Assembly: GCA_013995675.1 (NCBI GenBank)
Contig: VWRR01000002.1
Span: 682,001-746,000 of the forward strand
Reading direction: 5' to 3'
Origin: Cyanidiococcus yangmingshanensis
Lineage: Eukaryota; Rhodophyta; Bangiophyceae; Cyanidiales; Cyanidiaceae
DNA: 64,000 nucleotides
Below, in pieces: positions 43,075-53,351 of this stretch. Below the pieces are notes generated by a model. The model was not told the origin of the DNA, ran no database searches, and saw only the letters and a program-made list of their open reading frames with translations. How positions within the stretch are numbered: the stretch's first letter is position 1; each line of letters begins with the position of its first letter. Both the position numbers and the translations under genes were made by a program.

Positions 43075-44469
43075 ATGACGCTTATTCGACGGCTTCATCG
43101 GGAAGCGCTTCTTGATTTCAGCCAACCGAGGACACTCGTTCCCCATGAAACGGCTTTGAGGGCGGAACCATCCGAGTTTGTGCCCATCCCTGCCGTCTAC
43201 GCGGTGCTTGACGGTCCGTCTTGGCGCTACGGTGAGCCAGATTATGAAGAGCGAAGTCTCGCGGAGTTCGCGGCTGGTCAGGAGGAGATCAAACGGGTAC
43301 CGCTGGAGCCGCATGAACGTCGCCTCTTTCCATACGCAGACTACGTTCTGCAACGCGGCTCGGTGCGTCTCCCAGTACGTAGTGCTCCTCTCCGACCAGC
43401 AGATGAGAAACGAATGCGTCGCAATAAGGTTTCCGTCCAGTACATGGGCATTACCTCGAATGTGGCGCTCGTCGTCCGTCATCATTTGAGCCACTTCGGG
43501 TCGAGCGTGTGCCAGTTCGTTCGCGTCTGTGCTTTTCGTTCGATGGACCAAGCAACGATGGAGGCGCTACGGCAAGCTTGGATGAAAGAGATAGGCTACG
43601 TTCCACGAGGCAACCGTACTGAAGACGCGAAAGAAGCGGCCTTTGTGCAGCAATGGCAGGCTGCCCATGATTGGCTCTTGGGACTCGAGCTTGGCGACGC
43701 CAAAATGCATCCTCGACAGGCCTCTACTTTGATCAATACTCAATCTGCAAACGGAGAACCGAATAGCAAAGATGATGAGCCCCAAAGCATTGAGGAAGGC
43801 GCACCGGATCATAGTCGTTCGTCGTCGTTCGCAAACACCAAACCGACACGTCGAGAACAGACCCTCATTTCGTATCCAAGTGAAACAGAAGCGTCCGGCT
43901 CTGGTGATGGTGAGCGCGATCCACGAGTCGTCTCTCCGTTCCGAACAGAGGCGGGTTTCTCGGCTGTGTCAACGCCCGAGACAACACTACCGATGGACAC
44001 TGTCCATGTGGAGCAAGTTCTATCCGAAATACGCCCACTTCTTCAAAAAGATGGCGGCGATGTGCGCGTGCTGAACGTGGACCCTGCTGAGGCCACGGTG
44101 ACCTTGCAGTTCATGGGGGCGTGTGCATCGTGTCCGGCCCTTGAGGACACCGTTCGCTTCGGGGTCGAAACTGTTTTACGTGCTCGTTTCGGTGAGAATC
44201 AAATTCGAAAGATCATCCTGGTGAGCAACGATGAATCACCTGTGGTGAAGCAGGAAGAACGGCGACTTGTGGATGCCTGCGAAGCGATGCTCGATGATCT
44301 TCGTCCCTTGCTATTCTCACGAGGTGCCGTTGTTGAGCTAGAGCGAGTACATCAGCGTGTCCTTTACCTTCGTTACGAGGGCCCCGAAGCAATGCTAGCT
44401 GAAATTCGGAATACGCTGAAGGAGCGAGTTCCAGATCTTGAACGAGTGGAGGCATTGGCGTTTGACTGA
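43075..44469 (+). CDS. NFU-type Fe-S scaffold fused to an N-terminal GIY-YIG domain
   Basis: NFU proteins deliver Fe-S clusters; plastid NFU1-3 serve photosystem I and other targets. The C-terminal half has the Nfu domain VEQVLSEIRPLLQKDGGDV followed by MGACASCPALEDTVRFG, whose CxxC (near residue 350) ligates the cluster. A second, degenerate Nfu domain without CxxC follows, exactly as in plastid NFU1-3. The N-terminal half reads VPIPAVYAVLDG, then VQYMGITSNVALVVRHHLSHF and MEALRQAWMKEIGYVPRGN, matching the GIY-YIG domain of plastid glutaredoxin GRXS16. A disordered acidic/Ser linker joins them. The only ATG in frame is at 43075. The open frame reaches 42943 without ATG, so a transit peptide may lie in the preceding frame. 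Confidence 0.9.
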   Translation: MTLIRRLHREALLDFSQPRTLVPHETALRAEPSEFVPIPAVYAVLDGPSWRYGEPDYEERSLAEFAAGQEEIKRVPLEPHERRLFPYADYVLQRGSVRLPVRSAPLRPADEKRMRRNKVSVQYMGITSNVALVVRHHLSHFGSSVCQFVRVCAFRSMDQATMEALRQAWMKEIGYVPRGNRTEDAKEAAFVQQWQAAHDWLLGLELGDAKMHPRQASTLINTQSANGEPNSKDDEPQSIEEGAPDHSRSSSFANTKPTRREQTLISYPSETEASGSGDGERDPRVVSPFRTEAGFSAVSTPETTLPMDTVHVEQVLSEIRPLLQKDGGDVRVLNVDPAEATVTLQFMGACASCPALEDTVRFGVETVLRARFGENQIRKIILVSNDESPVVKQEERRLVDACEAMLDDLRPLLFSRGAVVELERVHQRVLYLRYEGPEAMLAEIRNTLKERVPDLERVEALAFD

Positions 44470-45312
44470 GGCCCTCTGGCTCGGCGCATTTTGGGCAGAA
44501 AGCGGGTACCTACGACATCTATACCATCAGGACAAGACAGTATTCTGGACGCTTTTAGACTGTTCATGAATGCCTCTTATCTACAGAATTAGGATGCCCG
44601 AATGAGCGTCACTTTTTGCATTGCTCTCTTTCGAGGAAAACCACGTACGTTTCAGGACCTGTTGTAGTCCTTCCAAATCCTAGTCTGTATGAAAGATCGA
44701 CCATCGCCTCAAGAGAGACTCTTTCGCAAAAGAAATTCACTATTTGACAAAGCCTTCGCCATAACCAGTCGACATTCATAACTTTCGGAGTTTCGTCGCT
44801 AGATGAACAAGCGTTGCTCCTCCAGACGACAACCAAACGTGGCGAGGCGAGACAACGGCCCTGATAGATAACACCCCCGACCAGTGCATCGAGTAAACAC
44901 TCAGCCACCCGAGTTTTTCGTCCACATCTGCAAGTTTTTCAGCGTTATCTGGTCTGGAACGCCTCACAAAGCCATGCGTATGCATCGCGAGTGACTCGTT
45001 TCTGGCCAAAGACGCTGGCCAGCCAACAAGCTTACGCTGCAGCGCTCGCGTCTCCGTCTATCACCCTGACGTGCAAGCCATCGATCCAATGAACACTTTC
45101 AGAAAACTTCGACCTGTTCGCTGCCTCGTAAATGCCGGTGTTGTCACCCGACAGTTAGACTAGGTAGAGTCTGGTCGAGGACGATACAGCGCTGAGGAGT
45201 GACGCTTCAGCGCTGTTCGCCAGGCGCCTGGCCGTTGAGAGGACGTTGGCCGTCTCCTCGTTCACCCAGAGTCAGCGCTTTTCTTGTGCTGCTGTGGTGC
45301 GAAGACGTTCCA
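44470..45312. other. Intergenic between NFU and CtpA genes (same strand)
   Basis: No gene recognised; minus-strand frames of about 100 codons begin at non-ATG codons. The CtpA frame stays open upstream to 45199 but only from GTG. Confidence 0.45.
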
Positions 45313-47448
45313 ATGGGGTTCGTCTGCTTTCCAGGGAAAACAGCTATCTTTGGTCGTCATGATCATCGAAGCGGCAAGTGCACTCGTATAGGTTACGTTT
45401 GCACGCGAACGATGACGACAAGACCAGGGCTGGCTCTCCCAGAACGAGCACCAAGGTCGCGAGGCGTAAAGTCGGCACGCTGGCGACTGGAAAGTCGGCT
45501 GGACGAACAGAGCTCCACTCAAGAAAAGCGTGATCAAAACGGTGTAGGGAAAGAAGCGCCATCGTTTTCCCAGAGGCTCACGGAGCGCCTCCGAACGCGC
45601 TGGGCTACTCTTTTGCAGTTCATAGCCGAGCCGCTACGGATCACGGTTCCAAAGCCGCTCGTCATCGCCGTAAGCGTCATCGGAAGCGTCTTTGTGATCT
45701 CTTTCGTCGCCTACTTCCCCGACTGGAAGACAGAGTCGAAGATAAGGGAAAAAATAGCCCTTTTTGATTTCATCCTGACGGATATCGTGCATGGCTATGT
45801 GGACCCGGTCGATACGGAGCAGCTGTTCGAGGCCGGTGTTGATGGAATGCTCAATTCTCTGGATCCCTATACACAGTTCGAGGGTAATATTGCCGCTAGG
45901 GAGATGCAGCTCAAGACTGCAGGACGCTATGGTGGCGTCGGTCTCGGCATCGCTCAGAGTATTGTGAAACCCGAGGAGACGGTCGTGTTGAATGCCTTTG
46001 AGGGGTATGCGTTCGATCGGGGTGTTCGGGCCGGTGATGTGATTGTAGAAGTTGATGGCACGCCGGTCCGTGGAATGCCTCTGGAGAAAGTGACGGAGCT
46101 CCTGCGGGGAGAACCTGGGACTCTTGTGCGGGTACGTCTTGCTCGAGAGACTCGAGCGCCAGACGGAAGCCGACGCCTCTTTGATGTGGTGCTACCCCGT
46201 CGACTCGTGACCATCCATGATGTGCCCCTCTATGGCATGATCAAAAGCTATGATGGAGTTGGTTACGTTCGCCTTCAGTCCTTCGCTTCGAATGCGGGTC
46301 GAGAGCTTCGAGCTGCAATCGACAGCATGGTCAGGACAGGGCGGTTGAAGGCGCTCATTCTGGACCTACGCAACAACCCTGGAGGACTTCTCGATGCGGC
46401 TGTCGAGACGGCTGAGGCCTTGGTGCCGAAAGGCTCGGCTATTGTCAGCACCAAAGGGCGAGCACTCGGTGAGACTGTTTTTGTGAGCGACCGAGAACCG
46501 GTGCTCCCGCCAGATGTGCAGCTCGTGGTTCTCGCGAACGAACAGACTGCGTCAGCAGCAGAGATTGTGGCTGGTGCAGTCCAGGACCTAGACCGGGGCC
46601 TGATTGTGGGCACCCGAACCTTTGGCAAAGGTCTCGTACAGAACGTCGAGCCACTGCCGTACAATACTGCTCTCAAATACACGGTTGGCAAATACTATAC
46701 TCCGTCGGGGCGTTGCATTCAGTCGGTGAACTATAAGGAAGGTGGAGCATTGGCCGCCGCCCTACCCGAGTCAGAAAACGGTCGCCGCTTCAGTGATCCA
46801 TCGGGTACCTTGTTGCCAGCCCTGCCGCCAGCGAACGGTCCTGCACACTACCTCTCGACCAAGGTCGCCGAGTCGGAACGCAAGACCTTCCGTACGCTTC
46901 ACGGTCGTATTGTTCGGGACGGTGGAGGGATCGAGCCCGACCTGGAGTCGACCTTGCCGAAGCCGAGCGAGTTGGAAATTCAGCTGCTAGACGAGGGCAA
47001 ATTCTTCTTCTTTGCCAACCGTTATGCTGCTGGAATGGCCAGTCTCCCCGAAGACTTTGAGGTAGACGATAAGCTTTATCATGAGTTCCAGCAGTATGTA
47101 CTGAAGGATATCGATCATCTGCGGGAGCACACGCGTTTTGAGCCTGGTCTGAAGCTCTTCGCCGATACCTTTACAGAGGCCGGTTACAGGGACGCTCAAA
47201 AAGACCTAGAACGAATGCGAGAGTCCATTCTGACAGAGCTGAAACGAGACTTTGAACGACACTCGGACGCGATTCGTCAACGTTTAGAGGACGCTATTCG
47301 GCAGCGTTTCGAACCAGAGAGTCGCCGACTCTCCGCCGCACTTCGCTACGACAAAGTGCTTCAGGATGCGCTGCGACTCTTGAGCGAGAATCGAGGCGAG
47401 ACCTATACACGGTTACTGCAAGCAGCTACAGAGCCAGCCGAGTCATAG
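45313..47448 (+). CDS. Carboxy-terminal processing protease (CtpA, peptidase S41)
   Basis: A serine protease of the D1-processing family; in plastids CtpA trims the D1 precursor in the thylakoid lumen. From the ATG at 45313 there are 711 residues. They comprise a basic leader, a membrane segment (PLVIAVSVIGSVFVISFVAYF, about 115-136), a PDZ domain with GRYGGVGLGI and GDVIVEVDGTPVRGM, and the S41 core. The catalytic dyad is Ser414 in NEQTASAAEIVAG and Lys439 in RTFGKGLVQ, 25 residues apart as in known CtpA. After GGGIEPD a helical tail of about 180 residues continues (YHEFQQYVLKDIDHL and later RFEPESRRLSAALRY). This tail is longer than in plant CtpA and recalls bacterial S41 proteases of the Bacteroidetes type. 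Frame intact. Confidence 0.94.
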   Translation: MGFVCFPGKTAIFGRHDHRSGKCTRIGYVCTRTMTTRPGLALPERAPRSRGVKSARWRLESRLDEQSSTQEKRDQNGVGKEAPSFSQRLTERLRTRWATLLQFIAEPLRITVPKPLVIAVSVIGSVFVISFVAYFPDWKTESKIREKIALFDFILTDIVHGYVDPVDTEQLFEAGVDGMLNSLDPYTQFEGNIAAREMQLKTAGRYGGVGLGIAQSIVKPEETVVLNAFEGYAFDRGVRAGDVIVEVDGTPVRGMPLEKVTELLRGEPGTLVRVRLARETRAPDGSRRLFDVVLPRRLVTIHDVPLYGMIKSYDGVGYVRLQSFASNAGRELRAAIDSMVRTGRLKALILDLRNNPGGLLDAAVETAEALVPKGSAIVSTKGRALGETVFVSDREPVLPPDVQLVVLANEQTASAAEIVAGAVQDLDRGLIVGTRTFGKGLVQNVEPLPYNTALKYTVGKYYTPSGRCIQSVNYKEGGALAAALPESENGRRFSDPSGTLLPALPPANGPAHYLSTKVAESERKTFRTLHGRIVRDGGGIEPDLESTLPKPSELEIQLLDEGKFFFFANRYAAGMASLPEDFEVDDKLYHEFQQYVLKDIDHLREHTRFEPGLKLFADTFTEAGYRDAQKDLERMRESILTELKRDFERHSDAIRQRLEDAIRQRFEPESRRLSAALRYDKVLQDALRLLSENRGETYTRLLQAATEPAES

Positions 47449-47986
47449 GGCTGGTTTCCCCGTCTCGGCGACAAACAACGACCTCACCGAGTCGGTTGTC
47501 AAATAATTTGGCGTAGATTGGTCTCGATTCCCCAACCTTTCCTCCCAGTTGACGCGACCACGAATCCTCTCAATAGTGCTTGGAGAGTAGCTCTAGGCTA
47601 GCAATCGCGACTTGTTTCTAACGCTTTCCTAAAGCCAAAGAACGCTCGAAAGACTCGAACAGATGCAAAGAAACTTTTGGAGCGACCAGAAATGACGCGC
47701 TTCTCCAACCGAAACAAGTCTCCAGGCTCTACTCGACGACAACCACGACATGCTTTCTTGTCTGCATGATCTCCAGCCTATCAGTCAATGGAATGACCAG
47801 GTCATCCGAGAACGAGTTCGCTTTCGCAGGTCGTTGCAACGACCAAGTCTGTCGAGCCACCTGCCACTGCTCACGGGCTCGCTCCGCAACGTTCCTCAAT
47901 GGTCAGCGATACCGTAACGGTCGACGCTGGTGGCGAAACAGGAAAGAAAACGATTCAGAAACGTTTCACATAGGCGTTGAGACTTT
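47449..47986. other. Intergenic before the carbohydrate-binding/pullulanase ORFs
   Basis: No gene recognised in this 538-base interval. Confidence 0.5.
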
Positions 47987-49798
47987 ATGGAAGGTTGTAC
48001 GCTCTTGATCTACTACCATCGGCCTGACGGGTGCTACCAAGGGTGGAAGCTCTGGGTCTGGGAGACCTCGAGCGATGACGGAGCAGCACTCTCTCCGCAG
48101 CTCGTGCAACCAGCACAACTCGTCTGGACGGACCGAGCATTGGCCAGCTTGGAGGAGCGAGGGACCTGGCCTCAACAGCACTATGACGCTTGGGTGAAGT
48201 CACCGCTGGCCAAGCACACAACTGGCGAACGTTTGACCAGCACCCCAATCGTGCACTGGAGCGGGCTGCTCTTCCAGGTATCGCTACCAGCAAGTCGGCG
48301 AAGACAGCGCTCGATTGGCATCCTACCAGTAACCGTTGCTGAGTCTGATCAGACAATTATCGATAAAGATTCTGGCGGTGATCGTTACGTTTCCATCGAA
48401 GCAGACCAGTTTGCGACGGAGGCGCCTCGTTTGACGTACTATCTTCATCAGGGTTTAAGTCTGGTGGCGAACGATGCTGCGGCGTTCGGACTGAACAATG
48501 ATCCTGTTCGACTCTATGTGCGAAGGCAGCGGGCCAGTAGACGTTCGGAACCTTTTGGCCTGCGGATGCAGTGGACTCATTGGAACGGTTGCGTTACTGA
48601 ATGTTTCCTGACGCCCGACTGTAGCTGGTCTCCCAGAGGCTCTCTAGCACCTTGGGAGTCTATTTTCGGGTTGCGTTTTTCGCTACCACGGTTTCTTTTC
48701 CAGTACTGGCTGGAGGCTTGTTTGATGATCGAGCCCGGCACTTGGTGCGATTCATCAACACACGTCAACGAGACATCGATGCCAGTCTGGATAGCAAACG
48801 CGAGCGGACACTGGCATTTGCCTCTCAATACGGACACCGAATCCACTGATGAATGGTACACTGTCGAAGATGAGACGCAACTGTTTTCGAGCATCGAGGA
48901 TATACCGCTGCGGGGAGAGAACTCAGAGAGGCGCTTCCTCCTGATCGGTATTCAAGGATTGACTGCTCCGTTTCCATTGGCGGTCTTCGATGCCTCGCTC
49001 TCGAGTGTTGCCGAGATTCCTGCAGATGTTTGTCGAGCTGATTGGGCACTCTATCTGATTGATCGTCGGGCGTATAGTGAGAGGACAAGACTGGGGGTTG
49101 CCGTGGTCGATCCCATGCTCGATGATCCGCTTCCGAGACCGCAATACTGGCTGCAGGCGGAATTATGGAAGGAGCGTCCTCTCGCACTATCTTACGCAGA
49201 AGGACGCTTGAATTCCTCAAGAGAATCGTTTCATGCACCAAGCCTATATCGTCTACCGAGCACGACGGTGCATCGGCCAGTGCCACTGTATCGTCGTGGC
49301 TGCGCGCTGGCCTTGAACGAAGCTTTCCTCAAGCGATGGCTGATCCAGACGGAGTTATCATTGGAGATGCACTTCTTCCGTGGTGTCGAACAGGCGTTCT
49401 GGGTGCTGCTGCGCGAAACAGCAGACGCAACACCTGAGGAGACCTCTTCCATTTCTTCCAGAGCCTTGACTGGAGACACAATGACATCATCTGGAGAATT
49501 TGATGCGGATTTGATGCTCTTTGAACCGCACTGGGGTACTCCGTATCTCTTTCCAGCCAGTCGTTGTCTCATCTATATCTGGTATCGGCGCTACAGTCGG
49601 GAATACTGGCACACATGGCGGTTGTGGGCTCTCGTCGAGTCCCGATGCCTCCACACGAGTCGCGTGATAACCTGGGATGATTCATCGAACCGAGCACTCT
49701 TTGTTGTCGCAGTTCCACGCTCGCAGTTGGCGTGTATCGAACTGCGCCTATGCCGGGACGATGAGCCCGCTGCATCGTTCGTAGAAGGCGTCCGATGA
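47987..49798 (+). CDS. Carbohydrate-binding (CBM41/PUD-like) multi-module protein, probably the N-terminus of the pullulanase
   Basis: A 603-codon frame with no catalytic domain. Residues 5-25 read LIYYHRPDGCYQGWKLWVWE, a strong match to the start of PUD/CBM41 modules of bacterial pullulanases (YHRPDG-Y-GW-LW-W). A related start, LIYIWYRRYSREYWHTWRLW, appears again near residue 525. Between them lie beta-rich stretches with many Trp and Tyr that may be further, divergent modules. The stop codon at 49796-49798 is followed one base later by the ATG of the pullulanase ORF. Dropping one C of the CC before the stop would fuse the two frames. No signal or transit peptide is seen, which agrees with cytosolic starch. 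Confidence 0.65.
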   Translation: MEGCTLLIYYHRPDGCYQGWKLWVWETSSDDGAALSPQLVQPAQLVWTDRALASLEERGTWPQQHYDAWVKSPLAKHTTGERLTSTPIVHWSGLLFQVSLPASRRRQRSIGILPVTVAESDQTIIDKDSGGDRYVSIEADQFATEAPRLTYYLHQGLSLVANDAAAFGLNNDPVRLYVRRQRASRRSEPFGLRMQWTHWNGCVTECFLTPDCSWSPRGSLAPWESIFGLRFSLPRFLFQYWLEACLMIEPGTWCDSSTHVNETSMPVWIANASGHWHLPLNTDTESTDEWYTVEDETQLFSSIEDIPLRGENSERRFLLIGIQGLTAPFPLAVFDASLSSVAEIPADVCRADWALYLIDRRAYSERTRLGVAVVDPMLDDPLPRPQYWLQAELWKERPLALSYAEGRLNSSRESFHAPSLYRLPSTTVHRPVPLYRRGCALALNEAFLKRWLIQTELSLEMHFFRGVEQAFWVLLRETADATPEETSSISSRALTGDTMTSSGEFDADLMLFEPHWGTPYLFPASRCLIYIWYRRYSREYWHTWRLWALVESRCLHTSRVITWDDSSNRALFVVAVPRSQLACIELRLCRDDEPAASFVEGVR

Positions 49799-49799
49799 A

Positions 49800-52700
49800 A
49801 TGACGAGTGCGGCAACTGCACCTGGCTCCTCTAACTGGGACGTGGTGCGTTCCTTGAATCCAACAATGCCCTATAAGGAGATTTTCCTGCTTCAGGGCCG
49901 TGAGCAAGTCTACAGCGGTGCGGAGATCGAAGCAGCTGAACAGAACTGGCTACAGGAACAGTACCTAGAGATTGCTTACCTACGCCCTCAGTTCGATTAC
50001 GATGGCTGGCACCTGTGGCTCTGGGATGCCGACGATCCCTCATCCACCGGGAGAGAGGTTGCACCGCTGGGACGGGCTGCCGTCGATGTTCAACACCCTC
50101 ATGTGGAGGCACTGGTCTTTCGTATTGATCGTGGCTGGTTCGGTCCTGCCCAAAAACTCGGTTTTTTTGCCAAGAAGCGGGATGAGCATGGCGCTTGGAC
50201 CGAACAAGACGGCCCAGATCGGCTATGGGTGCGAATCCAAGGCGTACCACGAGTTGTGTCTCTGCAGGGAAGAGCACAGCTTGTCCAGTCAGTCGAGGAC
50301 TTTGTTCTGGAAGTGACGCCCTACTTTGATGGAGACCGGTTGGAGCTGTGTTTTCCCTTTCCACCGTGGTGGAAGCGGCTACATCAGCGGTCAAACTCAG
50401 TTTCCGAAATGGATGCTCCGGCTGCAGAGAACGCGTCAAGTGCGGAAACGGACGTTGTGGAGCAAGCTGCGCGTCGTGGCCAACACTTTCAGTGGCAGGG
50501 TCGCGCACCAACACGAGAACCCACCCAACAACAGATGCAACGTCACTCGAGTGAACGAGTCCAGGCCACAGAAGACGACCTCTTGGAGGCACTCGAAGTG
50601 ACCATGTACTGGATGCCAGCAGTGCCTGTCGCATTGACTGAGGACTCGCCGTGCTCCACAGTACCGGCAGGTGCCACAGATCATCCTACTGAGTCGAGAA
50701 CCCCAGTGGACGTTGTTGCATCCTCACCCATTGGAGAGTATCTCGGCGCTGAAGAGAGCACATCGCGTTTGACCGATCGATTCCGGCACTGGGGCAAGAA
50801 TCGAAAACAGCATCCTAGGCATCGCAAGACGAGGAGCGTTGCTGACTCGGTCGCCAACGAGTTGGCTTCGATCACCGAACGGATCAAGACACCAGAACCA
50901 GCATTGCCTCGAATTGTTCGCGTTCGTGCTGGCTCGAATCCGCTTATCCTCCAGTTTGAGCTGGACCGTGAACTCGATGAGGACTTTCCTGTCGAGAACG
51001 TCATGGTTCATCTCCGTGGATTCTCGCCATCTCGAGCCGCTTGGCGTCAGTATGAGCATGTAGACGCGTACCTGTATGGCGGGAGCCTCGGTTGGCAATA
51101 TACCCCAACCTCGACGGTCTTTCGAGTCTTTGCACCGACAGCGGATCGGGTTGTGCTCTGTCTCTATCGTGAGCCTGTTGGTTCCGCGGGTCGTCGTGAG
51201 CTTCCCATGCGTCGCATTCCACAAGGTGTCTGGAAAATCGTTGTTACCGGTGATCTGAAGGGCCTCTACTACACCTATCGTGCAGATGGTGCCAACAAAC
51301 GGCTCTATCCAGGTGTAGAGGTTATAGACCCCTATTCGCGTTGCAACACCGCTCACGATGGACGAGGCTTGATCTATGGGGAGGACCACACCCCGATTGC
51401 AGATCGACCCCAGATTCCTCCAGAGCACACGATTATCTACGAGGTCAATCTCCGAGACTTTACCATTGATGAACGATCTGGTGTTGCCGAACCCTATCGA
51501 GGCAAATATCTGGGTCTAGCGCAGCACGGCACGCGGCTTGATGAAGACTGGGTGCGTCGTCGTATTGTCACCTCAGCTGGTCGAGCAGCGCAGTTTCTTC
51601 AGGACCGTGCAACACCGGACTCGTTCGATCCGCAGCCCGACGCTACTGTAACCGACGAGGACGACTGCACCAAACTCGTATTGTCCGAAGTGGCTCACCA
51701 GGTTGCATGGACCGATCGCAGTACCTGCCTGGATCATGTGCTCTTTCTCGGTGTCAATACTTTACAGATCATGCCTGTTCAGGACTTTGACAACGACGAG
51801 AGCAATCCGAACGACTATCACTGGGGTTACATGCCGGTTCATTTCTTCTCGCCGGACGGTTGGTACGCCTCCTGTACCACAGATGCTAGCCGAGTTCGCG
51901 AACTCAAACAACTCATTGACGCGCTCCACAAAGCTGGGTTGAAAGTTGTGCTCGATATGGTTTTGAACCATACTGCCGAGGATCCGAACGAGTTCAACTT
52001 GCAAGCGCGATTCTCCTTCAACGGTTTGGCGCCTCGCTACTATTATCGCTTCTGGCCGGACGGCTCCTGGGGCGTTCCCGAAGCCTGCTATGCCAATGGA
52101 AGTGGTTGCGGCAATGAGTTTCGTTCAGAGTCTCCCATGGGGCGCAAGTTCATTCTGGATATGTTGAGTTACTGGGCGACCGAGTACAAAGTGGATGGTT
52201 TTCGCTTTGATCTCATGGGCTTGATGGATCGCGAGACGCTGCGTTTGGCTTGCAGCTCGACTCCATGCCATAGACCCGGGCATTCTTATCTACGGGGAGC
52301 CGTGGAGTGCTGGTGAGACTCCTTTGATCATCACTGGCAAGGGAGCACAACGAGGCCTCGGTTTTGGAGTCTTTAACGACACGTTTCGGAACTGCGCTAC
52401 GCGGTAGTAACCATGGCATTGAGGAGAACTTTCTCCTGGACGGTGGCTGCGCAGCGGCGGTGAAACGCGGTATTCGAGGCAGCATTGATGATTTTGCGGA
52501 TACGCCTCTTGAAGTCATCAATTATGTTGAGTGCCATGATAATCGGACGTTATGGGATCACCTCTGGTATGTGATTCAGCAGCGAGCGGACCCGGCGATC
52601 ACCTACAGGGCCGCAGATGTGGTACGCGTCTGCAAACTCGCTGCAGTGATCTTGCTGACCAGTCAGGGCATTCCCTTTCTCCATTAGCGGACAAGAGATG

Positions 52701-53351
52701 GCTCGAACCAAGTTTGGCGATGAGAACTCGTACCAGAGTGGTGATCGAATCAACCGCATACGCTGGGAACGCAAAATCGATTTCTACGGTCTCGTCACTT
52801 ATGTACGCGGTCTGATCGATCTACGACGGGCACGACCCGACGTTTTCGCCATTCGTGATGCGGATGAAATACGTCGTCGTATCTGCTTTTACGAAGAACT
52901 TGGACTGGAGGTGCCCGAACGCTGCATTGCTTACCGAATCATTGCGGATCCAGCCAAGGTCCATGAACACACGAGCAGCGATGCGACAGCAACAGACCCG
53001 TGGCGATGTGTGGCGCTGCTGTTCAATCCGACCCCGGTGGCAAAGGGTTTTCCTCTACCACCAGAGGCAGCCGATGAGCTCATGGCGGTCATTGTGAATG
53101 GTATTGAACCGCCGCGAAATGCTGGTGAAGCCCTCGGTGAGTATCACGTCGGCCACGCAACGGTTCCTGGTCGAAGTGCCATGGTGCTTCGTCTCTGCAC
53201 TGAGGCCGAATGTGAGCGAGCGCTCGTTGAGACACGTTTGAATGCAATCAGTGAACCGTATTCGAGTATGACGGACCTACCGAGCCTCTACTCGTCGTAT
53301 GCGACACCACCGTGGTCGAAGAATCCGTCACCGGCACCGATGGACGAATGA
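49800..53351 (+). CDS. Type I pullulanase / limit dextrinase (GH13), split over several frames
   Basis: Hydrolyses alpha-1,6 branch points of starch-type glucans. Residues about 57-140 form a PUD/CBM41-like module (RPQFDYDGWHLWLW). About 425-520 is an N-terminal beta-sandwich (STVFRVFAPTADRVVLCLY), and the GH13 barrel starts near 540. All four catalytic regions are present: DMVLNHTAED; VDGFRFDLMG with the nucleophile Asp; GEPW with the acid/base Glu; YVECHDNRTLWD. The pullulanase-specific stretch SGQEMARTKFGDENSYQSGD also occurs. The main frame runs to about 52250. Three later switches, near 52244-52251, 52391 and 52684-52685, each skip one base, and the last frame continues to 53351. Conservation across the switches argues for one functional gene. 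Confidence 0.93.

Noticed and set aside
46275-46691. 138-codon minus-strand frame
   Set aside because: Antisense shadow of the CtpA catalytic core.
52684-52690. Programmed +1 frameshift at a stop codon (CAT TAG C) in the pullulanase
   Set aside because: It resembles known +1 sites because a stop follows, but the other switches are not at stops and share no motif; homopolymer error explains all of them.
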